A stretch of DNA of 64,000 bases from CAWDMC01 sp963803295 (GTDB taxonomy: Bacteria > Acidobacteriota > Terriglobia > UBA7540): the NCBI GenBank assembly GCA_963803295.1, contig CAWDMC010000010.1:558001-622000 (forward strand), read 5' to 3'. A program made the translations under genes and the position numbers. The first letter of the stretch is position 1; each line of letters starts with the position of its first letter. Shown in pieces: positions 55,891 through 64,000 of this stretch. The notes beneath the pieces were generated by a model. It saw nothing but the letters and a program-made list of their open reading frames with translations, was not told where the DNA came from and did not search any database.

Positions 55891-57243
55891 ATGACGGAAA
55901 CTCGCAAAGTTGTGTTGCTGGTTCTCTGCCTGGGCGCCATGGCGCTCGCGAGGAGTGCAGGCGCGTGGGACCGCGGCAATCTTGCCGACTATCACGACCG
56001 TCGCGCCCGTTTGGTAGCCGAGACAGGTGATGGTGTGGTGGTGCTATTCGGTTACGGCGAGCAGGAGGTCGCCGCCAGCGACATACGCTTTCGACAAAAC
56101 GAGGAGTTCTACTATCTCACCGGTTGGAATGAGCCGGACGCCATCCTCCTCCTGATTCCCGCGCCTCGAGCCAAGGGAGAAGGCACCTCGCGGGCAGCGC
56201 TCGCGAGAGAAATCCTGTTCATACCAGCGCATGACTATCGCCAGGAGAAGTGGACCGGTCCCAAACTCGGTCCTGATGATGCAGATGCCCCGGCACTCAC
56301 TGGCTTTGCCGAAGTCAGGAGCACGGCTCTGTTTCAGGCGGAATTGCTCGAAGCGCTGAAAAAGCTTCCGAAGATCTACACCGAACTGACCCCGCAACCA
56401 GAGAGCGGCGAGGACTGGTTCCAGCAATCGATAGTGGGAAAACTGCGGACAATGGCGCCGCTGGCGGAACTCGCAGATTTGCGCCATGCGCTCGCGCGCA
56501 TGCGTGCCATCAAATCCCCGGGTGAGCTCGCTTTGATGCGAAAGGCGGCGGACAACTCGATCGAGGCGCACCTCGCGGCCATGAAGGCAGTCCGTCCAGG
56601 CCGCCCGGAATATGAGATCGCGGCGCTCATGAAATACGAATTCGAACGGCGCGGCTCGGAATGGCCATCCTATCCGCCCATTGTGGGCTCGGGCTTTTTC
56701 TCCACAGTCCTGCACTACGACTCCAACGATCACCAGATGCAAGATGGCGATCTAGTGGTATTGGACGTGGGGGGTTCTTACGGCGGATATGCCAGCGATA
56801 TTACGCGCACTCTTCCCGTGAATGGACATTTCACACCCCGCCAACGAGAAATTTACCAGATTGTACTCGGCGCCCAAGAGGCTGTGCTGCGGGCAGCAAG
56901 GCCCGGCAAGGAAATCGGGGGGGAGAAGAACAGTCTTCTGATGATCGCCAGGCAGTACCTCCACACCCACGGCGCCGATCTGCATGGCAAGCCTCTGGAC
57001 CCGTATTTCATCCACGGCATCGGCCACTCCGTAGGTTTGAACGTCCACGACCCGATGGAGCCTGACCTCCCACTCGCACCCGGCATGGTGATTACGGATG
57101 AGCCAGGCATCTACATCCCTGAAGAGAAGATCGGGATACGTATTGAAGACATGATGCTGATTACCGCGGATGGCGCTGAAAATCTCACCGGCCGGCTACC
57201 GCGCGCGCCTGAGGAGATCGAGAAGAACATGGCACGGCAATAA
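55891..57243 (+). CDS. Exported M24 family Xaa-Pro aminopeptidase
   Basis: 450 aa from ATG 55891 (GGAGG upstream). Signal peptide ends near RSAGAWDRG. N-terminal creatinase-like domain (FRQNEEFYYLTGWNEPDAIL) and a pita-bread catalytic domain with metal ligands in LVVLDVGGSYGGYASDITRT, HGIGHSVGLNVHDP, TDEPGIYIPEEK and IRIEDMML. Releases N-terminal residues before proline; here periplasmic or secreted. Confidence 0.92.
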   Translation: MTETRKVVLLVLCLGAMALARSAGAWDRGNLADYHDRRARLVAETGDGVVVLFGYGEQEVAASDIRFRQNEEFYYLTGWNEPDAILLLIPAPRAKGEGTSRAALAREILFIPAHDYRQEKWTGPKLGPDDADAPALTGFAEVRSTALFQAELLEALKKLPKIYTELTPQPESGEDWFQQSIVGKLRTMAPLAELADLRHALARMRAIKSPGELALMRKAADNSIEAHLAAMKAVRPGRPEYEIAALMKYEFERRGSEWPSYPPIVGSGFFSTVLHYDSNDHQMQDGDLVVLDVGGSYGGYASDITRTLPVNGHFTPRQREIYQIVLGAQEAVLRAARPGKEIGGEKNSLLMIARQYLHTHGADLHGKPLDPYFIHGIGHSVGLNVHDPMEPDLPLAPGMVITDEPGIYIPEEKIGIRIEDMMLITADGAENLTGRLPRAPEEIEKNMARQ

Positions 57244-57431
57244 TAGGGAGGGGAGCTGGTGCCGAGCAAAAGCACGCCTGAGGCTGGTTGCCTGACACTC
57301 GTCACCCTTCACTCGTCGCTGTCATAGCCGGCGCTCCCGACTCCTCCGCTTTTGTCGCTATCTTTCTCCGTTGCTCTGGGGTAGAATCGCCCCAAAGATC
57401 CAACAAAAACACTCTTCCGAGGGGTTTTGTC

Positions 57432-58100
57432 ATGACAAACACATCGGGCAAGACAGGACTATGGCAACTGATTTTGTGGCCATCGCTAATCACCCTGGGC
57501 ATCACCATTTTGCGCCTGCTGGGTGAACTGAAGGGCTGGCCGCACCCCTGGTTTAATGCGGCGCCGGGCGGGGGCGGCGCGATCATAGGCATTTCGTGGC
57601 TTCCCATCATCTTCGGACCGTATTTCGCCCTGAAGCTCGCCGGCTCCGGTGAAGGACCTTCGGGTTACGGGAAGGCTTTTGGCCTCACCCTCGCTGGCTT
57701 GGTCGTCCTCTTCGCTGGCGGATTCCTGGCGGCCAGGGCGGCAAGCCATTCGGGTCCGTTAAGTCTGGTGCTGGTGGGGATGGTGCTGATGCTGCTGGCC
57801 GCGTTCGTCCCCTGGACCGGCTGGCGGTCCCTCATTCGTGTATTGCTGGCCTACGCCTTTGCCGCCCGCATTCCAGTCCTGATCGTCATGGCCATGGCAA
57901 TGCACGCACGCTGGGGAACGCATTACGACGTCGTGCCACCGGCGTTTGCCGATGCCAGCTTCGCCAGAAGATTCTTCTACTTTGCTCTACTGCCCCAGAT
58001 GATGTCGTGGATCGGCTTCACGGTGATCGTGGGATCCCTCTTCGGCGAGATCGCCGCCTCGATTTTTGGTCGCAGGCATATAGCGCAAACCGCTTCGTAG
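57432..58100 (+). CDS. Multi-pass membrane protein, tandem family copy 1
   Basis: 222 aa from ATG 57432 (GAGGGG upstream); about six transmembrane segments. Shared core with the next two genes: QLILWP-x-LITL-x-ITILRL near the start, PWFN, GGGGAIIGISWLP, ARIPVLIVM and WGTHYD. Family not recognised. Copy 1 lies 188 bp after the peptidase gene. Confidence 0.8.
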   Translation: MTNTSGKTGLWQLILWPSLITLGITILRLLGELKGWPHPWFNAAPGGGGAIIGISWLPIIFGPYFALKLAGSGEGPSGYGKAFGLTLAGLVVLFAGGFLAARAASHSGPLSLVLVGMVLMLLAAFVPWTGWRSLIRVLLAYAFAARIPVLIVMAMAMHARWGTHYDVVPPAFADASFARRFFYFALLPQMMSWIGFTVIVGSLFGEIAASIFGRRHIAQTAS

Positions 58101-58143
58101 ATGCGGTTCGGGAAAGACAAATTCTTCCCTAAAGGGGATGGCT

Positions 58144-58833
58144 ATGACAGACGGCACTTCCGGCAAAGCGAGTGTCTGGCAACTGATTCTGTGGCCGGCT
58201 CTAATCACCTTGGGCATCACCATTTTGCGCCTGCTGGGTGAACTGAGGGGCTGGCCGCACCCCTGGTTTAATGCGTCCGCCGGCGGAGGCGGAGCCCTCG
58301 TCGGCATTTCCTGGCTTCCAGTGATCTTTGGACCCTATTTCGCCTGGAAACTGGCGTCGGCCGGCCAAGGACCGGCGAGCGCGGGCAAGGCCATCGGCGC
58401 GGCCCTTGGCGGGCTGGCACCCATAGTTCTGGGGGCTATCCTGTCCATTCCCAAGCCGAACCATCCGGCGCCGTTGGGGCTGTTTCTGGTCGGGTCTTTG
58501 ATTATGCTGGTGGGTGCGTTCATCCCCTGTTGGGGGTGGCGACAGCTGGGAAACACTTTGCTCGCTTATGCTCTGGCGGCACGCATCCCGGTGCTGATCG
58601 TCATGTTGATCGCCATGAACGGAAACGGTGGCCAAGGATGGGGCACCCACTACGACGTGATGCCGCCCTTCATGGCGAGCGTCCAGATGGGGGTGTTGCA
58701 GAAGTGGTTCACGATCGGGGTAGTGCCCCAGTTGACCTTCTGGATCGCCTGGACGGTAATACTGGGTAGCCTGCTGGGCAGCATCGTGGCCGTCGTTTTT
58801 ATACGCAAGCCCGTGGCGCATACTGCGTCGTAG
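58144..58833 (+). CDS. Multi-pass membrane protein, tandem family copy 2
   Basis: 229 aa from ATG 58144, chosen because AAAGGGG lies 6 bases upstream of it rather than of the ATG at 58138. The first 40 residues are almost identical to copy 1, including long identical DNA (about 58202-58268 against 57489-57555), showing recent duplication or gene conversion; the rest has diverged (NHPAPLGLFLVGSLIMLVG). Confidence 0.8.
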   Translation: MTDGTSGKASVWQLILWPALITLGITILRLLGELRGWPHPWFNASAGGGGALVGISWLPVIFGPYFAWKLASAGQGPASAGKAIGAALGGLAPIVLGAILSIPKPNHPAPLGLFLVGSLIMLVGAFIPCWGWRQLGNTLLAYALAARIPVLIVMLIAMNGNGGQGWGTHYDVMPPFMASVQMGVLQKWFTIGVVPQLTFWIAWTVILGSLLGSIVAVVFIRKPVAHTAS

Positions 58834-58873
58834 ACGCGCGTCTGGAAAGACAATTCTTCCCGAGGAGGTTGGT

Positions 58874-59536
58874 ATGGCAGACAGTACTTCCGGCAAGATT
58901 AGCATCCGGCAACTGATTCTGTGGCCGGCACTAATCACGCTGGCGATCACCATCCTGCGTCTCGAGGGCGAACTGCACCACTGGGGGTCGCCGTGGTTCA
59001 GCAATGCAGGGGGCGGGGGCGGGGCGATAGTGGGCATTTCCTGGCTACCCATCCTTTTGGGTCCCTACTTCGCGTTGAGGCTGTCGGGATCGGGCGATCG
59101 GCCGTCAAACTACCTCAAGGCTTTCGGACTAACGATTGCCGGGCTGGTGGTCATGGTGCTCGGTGGAGTCCTGCTGTTCAAGAGTGGGAACTCCGTGGCG
59201 CTGGCCATCTTCGCGTTCTTGCTGACGCTTGCGGCAGCTTTTGTTGCGCGGGTGGGTTGGCCCACGCTGGGTTCTACGTTAATTGCCTATGGCTTCGCGG
59301 CGCGGATCCCGGTGCTCGTCGTGATGTTCCTTGCGATGCGCGGAGGCTGGGGAACTCACTACGACGCCGTGGACGCGCACTTGGCTACCGCTTCTTTCTG
59401 GACCAAGTTCTTTGACGTAGCGTTCCTACCCCAGATGTTTCTTTGGATCGGCTACACAACCGTGGTGGGTGCACTCTTTGGAGAGCTGGTTGCGGCGATC
59501 TTCGCACGCAAACACGCGGTGCACGCTCCGGCGTAA
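58874..59536 (+). CDS. Multi-pass membrane protein, tandem family copy 3
   Basis: 220 aa, GAGGAGG 5 bases before the ATG. Most diverged member, but keeps RQLILWPALITLAITILRL, GGGGAIVGISWLPILLGPYF, AARIPVLVVM and WGTHYD. The conserved Gly-rich loop and the WGTHYD segment are the best candidates for function. Confidence 0.8.
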   Translation: MADSTSGKISIRQLILWPALITLAITILRLEGELHHWGSPWFSNAGGGGGAIVGISWLPILLGPYFALRLSGSGDRPSNYLKAFGLTIAGLVVMVLGGVLLFKSGNSVALAIFAFLLTLAAAFVARVGWPTLGSTLIAYGFAARIPVLVVMFLAMRGGWGTHYDAVDAHLATASFWTKFFDVAFLPQMFLWIGYTTVVGALFGELVAAIFARKHAVHAPA

Positions 59537-59625
59537 GATCCGGCAGAGAGCAACCGAAACTCCAGCCTCGGGATTCGGGGGAAAGACGTCAGCCGCTTCT
59601 TCCGGATCCCGGGACCGGAACTTTT

Positions 59626-60741
59626 TCACTCAGACGGCATCGGGATTGTCCTCCCGGTGCGAATGGATTCCTTCGCCGCGTCGAGGATCTCCACGACGCC
59701 CACATTCAACTTGCCTGAGAGGGGCTCCATGATGGCTTCGTTCGTCTGAATGGAGTGAACGAAGTAGGCCACCGGGTTGCTCCGATAGCCTTCGACGGGA
59801 CTGACAGCCTCGGATACTCCCGCGAGACCGGATCTGTCCTCGTGGGAACCGGCGGCGCGGGAGTAGAGGCTATCGCCTGTTGCCAACAAGCTTCCTTTTG
59901 GCCCAAACACTTCCACTTGGCCCTTGCTGTACGGCCAGTCCCATGAGGCCTGCAGGATCGCCGTGCCGTCCTGATATTCGAGGATGATCGTGGCGTCATC
60001 TTCCACCTTGTTGTGCTGCTCTGTCTTGAGCTTCCGCGCCACGGCAAATACACTGGCCGGTCGTCCCTTAAGCCACAGGGCCCACTGCGCTCCGTAACAA
60101 CCGAAGTCAACCAAGGCGCCGCCGCCATTCTTCACCGGGTCATAAAGCCACTCGCCAAACTCCTTCGACACCCCGATCTCTTTCGGACCTTGGTGCCCAT
60201 ATTCGGCAATCAGCTTCGAGATGGGCCCTATGTCTCCCTGTGCCACTCGCCGCTGAAGAGCTGGAGTAGCCGGCGCCCAAGCCGTGAAATAGTTCACCAT
60301 CAGCTTGATATGCGCTCCCTCGGCCACCCGTAACATTTGACGAGCATCCGATCCGGTGGAGGCCATCGGCTTTTCGGTGGAGACGTGGATGTGGCGCTTG
60401 GCGCACTCGCGCAGGATGGCAAGATGATGGTCATTCTGCGTGGTGATGATGACACCTTCCGGCTTAGCTTCGTCGAGCATCTTCACATAGTCGTCATAGA
60501 ACTTCACGCTTGAGGGAATACGGCCTCTCGCCTTAGCCACCAAGTCAGGATGCCGGTCAGCGATGGCCACCAGCTCGGCTTCAGGGGTCTTTTCGATATA
60601 GGAAAGCATGCCCCACACGTGGTCGTGGTCCAGGCCCACAATGGCGATCCGAGTTCGAGTCGCCTGAGCCGACAGCGATCGCGATCCGGCTATCAGCAAG
60701 ATCGATACAAGAGAGATCGCAAGAACCAGTGTCTTGATCAT
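59626..60741 (-). CDS. Exported Gfo/Idh/MocA family oxidoreductase
   Basis: 371 aa from ATG 60741 (AAGGAG 7 bases upstream). Signal peptide MIKTLVLAISLVSILLIAGS, then the Rossmann part (RIAIVGLDHDHVWGM), HVSTEKPMAS and a C-terminal domain with GALVDFGCYGAQWALWL. Acts on sugars or polyols using tightly bound NAD(P), probably in the periplasm. Downstream of a NIPSNAP gene in the same orientation. Confidence 0.87.
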   Translation of the reverse strand: MIKTLVLAISLVSILLIAGSRSLSAQATRTRIAIVGLDHDHVWGMLSYIEKTPEAELVAIADRHPDLVAKARGRIPSSVKFYDDYVKMLDEAKPEGVIITTQNDHHLAILRECAKRHIHVSTEKPMASTGSDARQMLRVAEGAHIKLMVNYFTAWAPATPALQRRVAQGDIGPISKLIAEYGHQGPKEIGVSKEFGEWLYDPVKNGGGALVDFGCYGAQWALWLKGRPASVFAVARKLKTEQHNKVEDDATIILEYQDGTAILQASWDWPYSKGQVEVFGPKGSLLATGDSLYSRAAGSHEDRSGLAGVSEAVSPVEGYRSNPVAYFVHSIQTNEAIMEPLSGKLNVGVVEILDAAKESIRTGRTIPMPSE

Positions 60742-60752
60742 GGTGTGCTCCT

Positions 60753-61553
60753 TCAAATTTGGGAATAAGGCGCAGGGCTCAAAATTGGGTTGGTGATATT
60801 CGAGACGATGTCCTCAAAGTTGAAGCGCGGCGAACTGGTGAGCTTTCTCCATGCAGGATCGGATTGGAAAGCCGACCACATCTTCGCGCGGTCGGCGAGG
60901 TCACCGAACGAGAGCATGTAAGTGAGGTTCGGCAGGCGGGGCCCGATCAGAGCATCGCCGTAGAATACCGGCGCAAAACCAGCCCGCTTGAAGACGTCAA
61001 ACTCGCCGCTGTGGAACATCTCCACCTTGCGCAGGTGATCCTGATCGGTAGGACTCTCATAAGTCCGCAATTCGAACAAGCGTGGGTGATGGTCGGCTGT
61101 ACCAGGAGGCACTACAAGCCTGGGCTCGCCCTCGAAGGCGATCAGCAGAGAGCTCTCAAGGCGAACATAGGCGGGATTGGCGGCCGGCGCATTCAGGAAA
61201 GCGGCGCCCCTCTTGGCGTATTCAGCATCCTGGCCAAGGCGGGCGTCGAGATTGACCAGTAGCTCCAGCGACGCGCTCGGGATTAGCACGTAAAGTGCGG
61301 GACTCTCGGTTCCAAGCACCGGAGTGAAAGCGCCGATGGGACTAACCCCAAGGCGATTGGCAGCTGGAATGAACGCGTCGCGGAAGAAGTCATTCGAGAG
61401 CTTTACCTGCACTCCGGCGCGCAAGTGATAGATCCGAAGTTGATAATATTCTCTGCCGCCCGGTTTTCCGGCAGCGCCCGCAACAAAGGATCGTGATCCT
61501 CGTGCCAGCGCCGGGGTAAGAAGGGCAGAGCCCAGGAACATTCTTCTTTTCAT
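60753..61553 (-). CDS. NIPSNAP-family protein, exported
   Basis: 266 aa. Tat/Sec-like leader MKRRMFLGSALLTPALARGS. Two ferredoxin-like NIPSNAP halves: YYQLRIYHLRAGVQVKLSND and LFELRTYESPTDQDHLRKVE. Role of the family in bacteria is unclear. It ends 11 bp before the Gfo/Idh start, so the two are probably co-translated. Confidence 0.87.
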   Translation of the reverse strand: MKRRMFLGSALLTPALARGSRSFVAGAAGKPGGREYYQLRIYHLRAGVQVKLSNDFFRDAFIPAANRLGVSPIGAFTPVLGTESPALYVLIPSASLELLVNLDARLGQDAEYAKRGAAFLNAPAANPAYVRLESSLLIAFEGEPRLVVPPGTADHHPRLFELRTYESPTDQDHLRKVEMFHSGEFDVFKRAGFAPVFYGDALIGPRLPNLTYMLSFGDLADRAKMWSAFQSDPAWRKLTSSPRFNFEDIVSNITNPILSPAPYSQI

Positions 61554-61609
61554 GTGAAGCCCTCTCTGTTATCGGCAGCACCGGCCATGATCTTGCCGGC
61601 GCAGAAATC

Positions 61610-63448
61610 CTACTGTGGCACAAGGGGCAGGATCAGGGCCGAGGGATGATCGGCATCGTGGTAAATCGTGTTGGTAGCCTTCAGCCATTGCGCGCTGTTC
61701 GCAGCCGTCTGCCCCAAGTTGAGGTTGCGGTCGAAACGTGGAAAGTTGCTGCTTGAAACCTCCAGGCGAATGCGGTGTCCAGTAAGGAAGACGTTGCTGG
61801 TAGACCACAGGTCGATAGTCAGCTTGTAAACCTGGCCCGGATTCAGGAATTCCTGCTTCTCCATGGAGTCACGATAGCGCGCCCGCAGAATGCCTTCGGT
61901 GAGATTCTCGGCGAAGCCGTTGGGCCAGACATCCACCAGTTTGCCAGTGAAGTCGGTATCGGCAGCCGAAGAACTGGCGAAGAGTTCCAGGCTGACTGGT
62001 CCTGTAACCTCGGTGTCTTGCTTCAAGGGAGGAGTGGTGTACACCAGCACGTCGGGACGAGCTTCCACAGGCCTCTGATCGCGAGGACCTGCAGGCAAGT
62101 GCACCGCATCGCAACAGAGTGGCCCGCCCGTTGTAGGTACGGCATCCCCGGGGTCGTAGATGAATTGGTCCGCTGCCTTGCCACCTGCTCCGGACTCCGA
62201 CAGGTTGCCATCACCCGTGAGGCCGTTTGCCTTGCCGTTCGAATGAAGGTAAAAGCGTGTCTGACGGGCCCGCGCTAGTGGCCAGTCATCCTCGTCGCGC
62301 CAGACGTTCTTGCCCATGACGAAGATCTTCACCGGCTTCTCGCTCTCCATCCCATTGGCGACGCCTTTGAGCAAGTAATCGTACCAGCGCAACGTCACGT
62401 CGCCCGAACCCGTGGGGGGAACGGGAAGGGTTCCTGCAATGGCGCCCTCGTCCAAAGCCGCCTGGGGCCCGAAATCGACGTCGCCCACCTTGCGGCCTGC
62501 GCCTGCGTGCCCGCCGATTATCACCAACAAACGCTGGCCCTTGCGAGCCGCTTCGCTGCCTCCATGGGCCTTAAGGCCGGTGTAGTTGCCGAGCGAGCCG
62601 TCTTGGAAGATGTCGTACCAAGCGGCCACGGAGAATACGGGAACGGTGATTTGACTAAAGTGGTCCTCGATCGACCATTGCTTCCAGTAATCGTCGTAAT
62701 AGGGGTGCGCCAGCCAGTCCAGAAAGTATTGGGCCAGCATGCCCGGACCATGTGAATCCGCGGGGAACCCGGTGCGGAACAGCGGGTAAGTGCTGAGGGG
62801 AAGGTTCTGTGCGTACTCCATGGCGTTGAGGCTCTTGGCCACCTGGTGGTCGAGCGTGTCAAAAGCCAGACCGGAGCTCCACGACTCATTGAACCACTGC
62901 TCGAACGCGCCGCCCTGATAAGTCCAGTTGGAGTGATAGTTCGACGCAGTCACCACCGGGCAGATTCCGGCCAAGTGAGGCGGGTGGGCAATGGCGGCGA
63001 GCATCTGCGTGGCACCCACGTAGGATCCACCAAACATGCCCACCTTGCCATTGGAGTAGGGCAGCGAGGCAGCCCACTCCACCGTATCGTAGCCATCGCC
63101 GGCCTCGTACTTAAAGGGGTACCACTCCCCTTCCGAAGTGAAGCGTCCCCGGCAGTCCTGGATGATCACAACGTACCCATGGGACGCCGCCTCCAGGCCG
63201 TACTCCACACCACTGGCCTTGTTGTAAGGAGTCCGCTGAAGCAGCACAGGAAACCTGCCCTCGGCCTGTGGACGATAGATGTCGGCGCGCAGCGTAACGC
63301 CATCGCGCATCTTGACGGCGATTCCACGCTGCAGCTTAACTTCGTAGTGCTCGGCGGCAATGCCTTGCGCGGCCGTCATCGCCATCAGAATTCCAGCTAG
63401 CATTGCTTTCATTGACGCCCCTAATCGAAAGGCCGGATTCCGGTTCAT
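61610..63448 (-). CDS. Exported CocE/NonD-type alpha/beta hydrolase (S15 family)
   Basis: 612 aa from ATG 63448 (AAGGGG upstream). Signal peptide about 12-36 (AMLAGILMAMTAAQGIAA). Catalytic Ser in GMFGGSYVGATQM, Asp in AAWYDIFQDG, His in IIGGHAGAGRK. The C-terminal jelly-roll domain (TGPVSLELFASSSAADTDF; GHRIRLEVSSSNFP) is typical of X-Pro dipeptidyl peptidase/cocaine-esterase-like enzymes. Precise substrate unknown. Confidence 0.92.
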   Translation of the reverse strand: MNRNPAFRLGASMKAMLAGILMAMTAAQGIAAEHYEVKLQRGIAVKMRDGVTLRADIYRPQAEGRFPVLLQRTPYNKASGVEYGLEAASHGYVVIIQDCRGRFTSEGEWYPFKYEAGDGYDTVEWAASLPYSNGKVGMFGGSYVGATQMLAAIAHPPHLAGICPVVTASNYHSNWTYQGGAFEQWFNESWSSGLAFDTLDHQVAKSLNAMEYAQNLPLSTYPLFRTGFPADSHGPGMLAQYFLDWLAHPYYDDYWKQWSIEDHFSQITVPVFSVAAWYDIFQDGSLGNYTGLKAHGGSEAARKGQRLLVIIGGHAGAGRKVGDVDFGPQAALDEGAIAGTLPVPPTGSGDVTLRWYDYLLKGVANGMESEKPVKIFVMGKNVWRDEDDWPLARARQTRFYLHSNGKANGLTGDGNLSESGAGGKAADQFIYDPGDAVPTTGGPLCCDAVHLPAGPRDQRPVEARPDVLVYTTPPLKQDTEVTGPVSLELFASSSAADTDFTGKLVDVWPNGFAENLTEGILRARYRDSMEKQEFLNPGQVYKLTIDLWSTSNVFLTGHRIRLEVSSSNFPRFDRNLNLGQTAANSAQWLKATNTIYHDADHPSALILPLVPQ

Positions 63449-63563
63449 GTCATCCCCTTGGTGAATGAAGAATCGTAAGACGGAAAAGCACAGTGGCGCG
63501 GTACGGCGTAGTCTCCCACTTTCTCGCGTCCCTGACAACGTCTGCGAGTCCCCGCTCCGCGCA

Positions 63564-64000
63564 TCATCGGGAAAAGGGATTTGTGCCGTCCGGTTCGAAC
63601 CAGTCGAACTCCCTGACACCGCCGCTCAGCTTCCAGCGCTGTGGGCAAGTTGTCTGCATCCAGTCGAGCGGTTCGGCTTCGGGCCCGAACCTCGATGCCT
63701 TCAGCAACGCCATCTTCAACATCTTTTTCTCTTCCGCGGTGGTCGTTGAAGGATCGGCCGAAATAAACAGAGCTGCACCGCTACCTACTACCAGATCGCA
63801 CCACTGGCGGGTTAACTCGATCGGCACAGCCCTGGTGACCGGTACACAGTCCGGATCGACTAGGAAAAAGGCCCGATGCTGTGGTAAGCGAAAAGCCAGC
63901 GTGTTTACTCCCATCCTGCGGGTTCGGTCCCAGTCACGCCCGCTGGTGTCATCGCCAATCCGCTGGAGCTCGAAGATGCCCGCGCCCAGATGCCCCACCG
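63564..64000 (-). CDS. Partial gene, C-terminal part of an alpha-galactosidase-like protein
   Basis: At least 144 aa, running off the right window edge on the minus strand, so the start is missing (the GTG at 63998 is likely internal). Text such as RAFFLVDPDCVPVT, LTRQWCDLVVGSGAALFISA and EPLDWMQTTCPQRWKL resembles the end of GH27/36-type glycosidase barrels. Orientation matches the CocE and NIPSNAP genes, which may be a common unit. Function tentative. Confidence 0.6.
   Translation of the reverse strand, partial: VGHLGAGIFELQRIGDDTSGRDWDRTRRMGVNTLAFRLPQHRAFFLVDPDCVPVTRAVPIELTRQWCDLVVGSGAALFISADPSTTTAEEKKMLKMALLKASRFGPEAEPLDWMQTTCPQRWKLSGGVREFDWFEPDGTNPFSR

Overview
The window looks like chromosomal DNA of a Gram-negative, GC-rich Acidobacteriota species. 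Three things point there: an Oar/carboxypeptidase-regulatory-domain TonB receptor of the acidobacterial kind, an orphan MacB-like permease of the ADOP type, and repeated sulfatase-like/TPR fusion proteins. Lipid A genes (fabZ, lpxA, lpxI) show an outer membrane. No rRNA, tRNA or CRISPR array was seen.

Layout. 0-9.5 kb: a secreted TPR protein, a TonB-dependent receptor and two exported sulfatase-like/TPR proteins. 9.8-20.4 kb: a peroxiredoxin, then a long minus-strand set (sucC, HEPN gene, unknown gene, sucD, ndk, DUF2905, xseA, methyltransferase) divergent from trpD; then a secreted unknown, a DUF92 membrane protein and an adenosine-specific kinase. 20.4-26.5 kb: an accessory zone with palindromic repeats, a CPBP protease, a RelE/Phd-type toxin-antitoxin pair, a candidate 3.5-kb IS1-like element with four passenger genes, and a decayed SDR gene. 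26.7-35.4 kb: a FecR-like protein, a PQQ dehydrogenase with built-in cytochrome c, an ADOP permease, cspA and a sulfite-oxidase-family enzyme. 35.5-43.4 kb: one minus-strand run from fabZ-lpxA-lpxI through a Gfo/Idh oxidoreductase and a TonB/TolA-like protein into a DUF488-DUF488-unknown gene set and an ACP-ketosynthase III fusion. 43.4-55.4 kb: a DNA-methylase remnant, an HtrA-like protease, a LuxR regulator, cmk, rho, a frame-broken lon, clpX, clpP and tig. 55.9-64 kb: an M24 peptidase, three tandem membrane-protein paralogues, an exported Gfo/Idh protein, a NIPSNAP protein, a CocE-type hydrolase and a partial gene cut by the window edge.

How the genes work together. tig-clpP-clpX-lon is the classic proteostasis order. 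fabZ-lpxA-lpxI starts lipid A synthesis, and the neighbouring Gfo/Idh enzyme may modify its sugar precursor. sucCD and ndk link the TCA cycle to nucleotide pools. The best candidates for something undescribed are the IS1-like element with its HigA/ImmA cargo, the DUF488 pair with its unknown partner plus the ACP-KASIII fusion, and the HEPN pair lodged between sucC and sucD.
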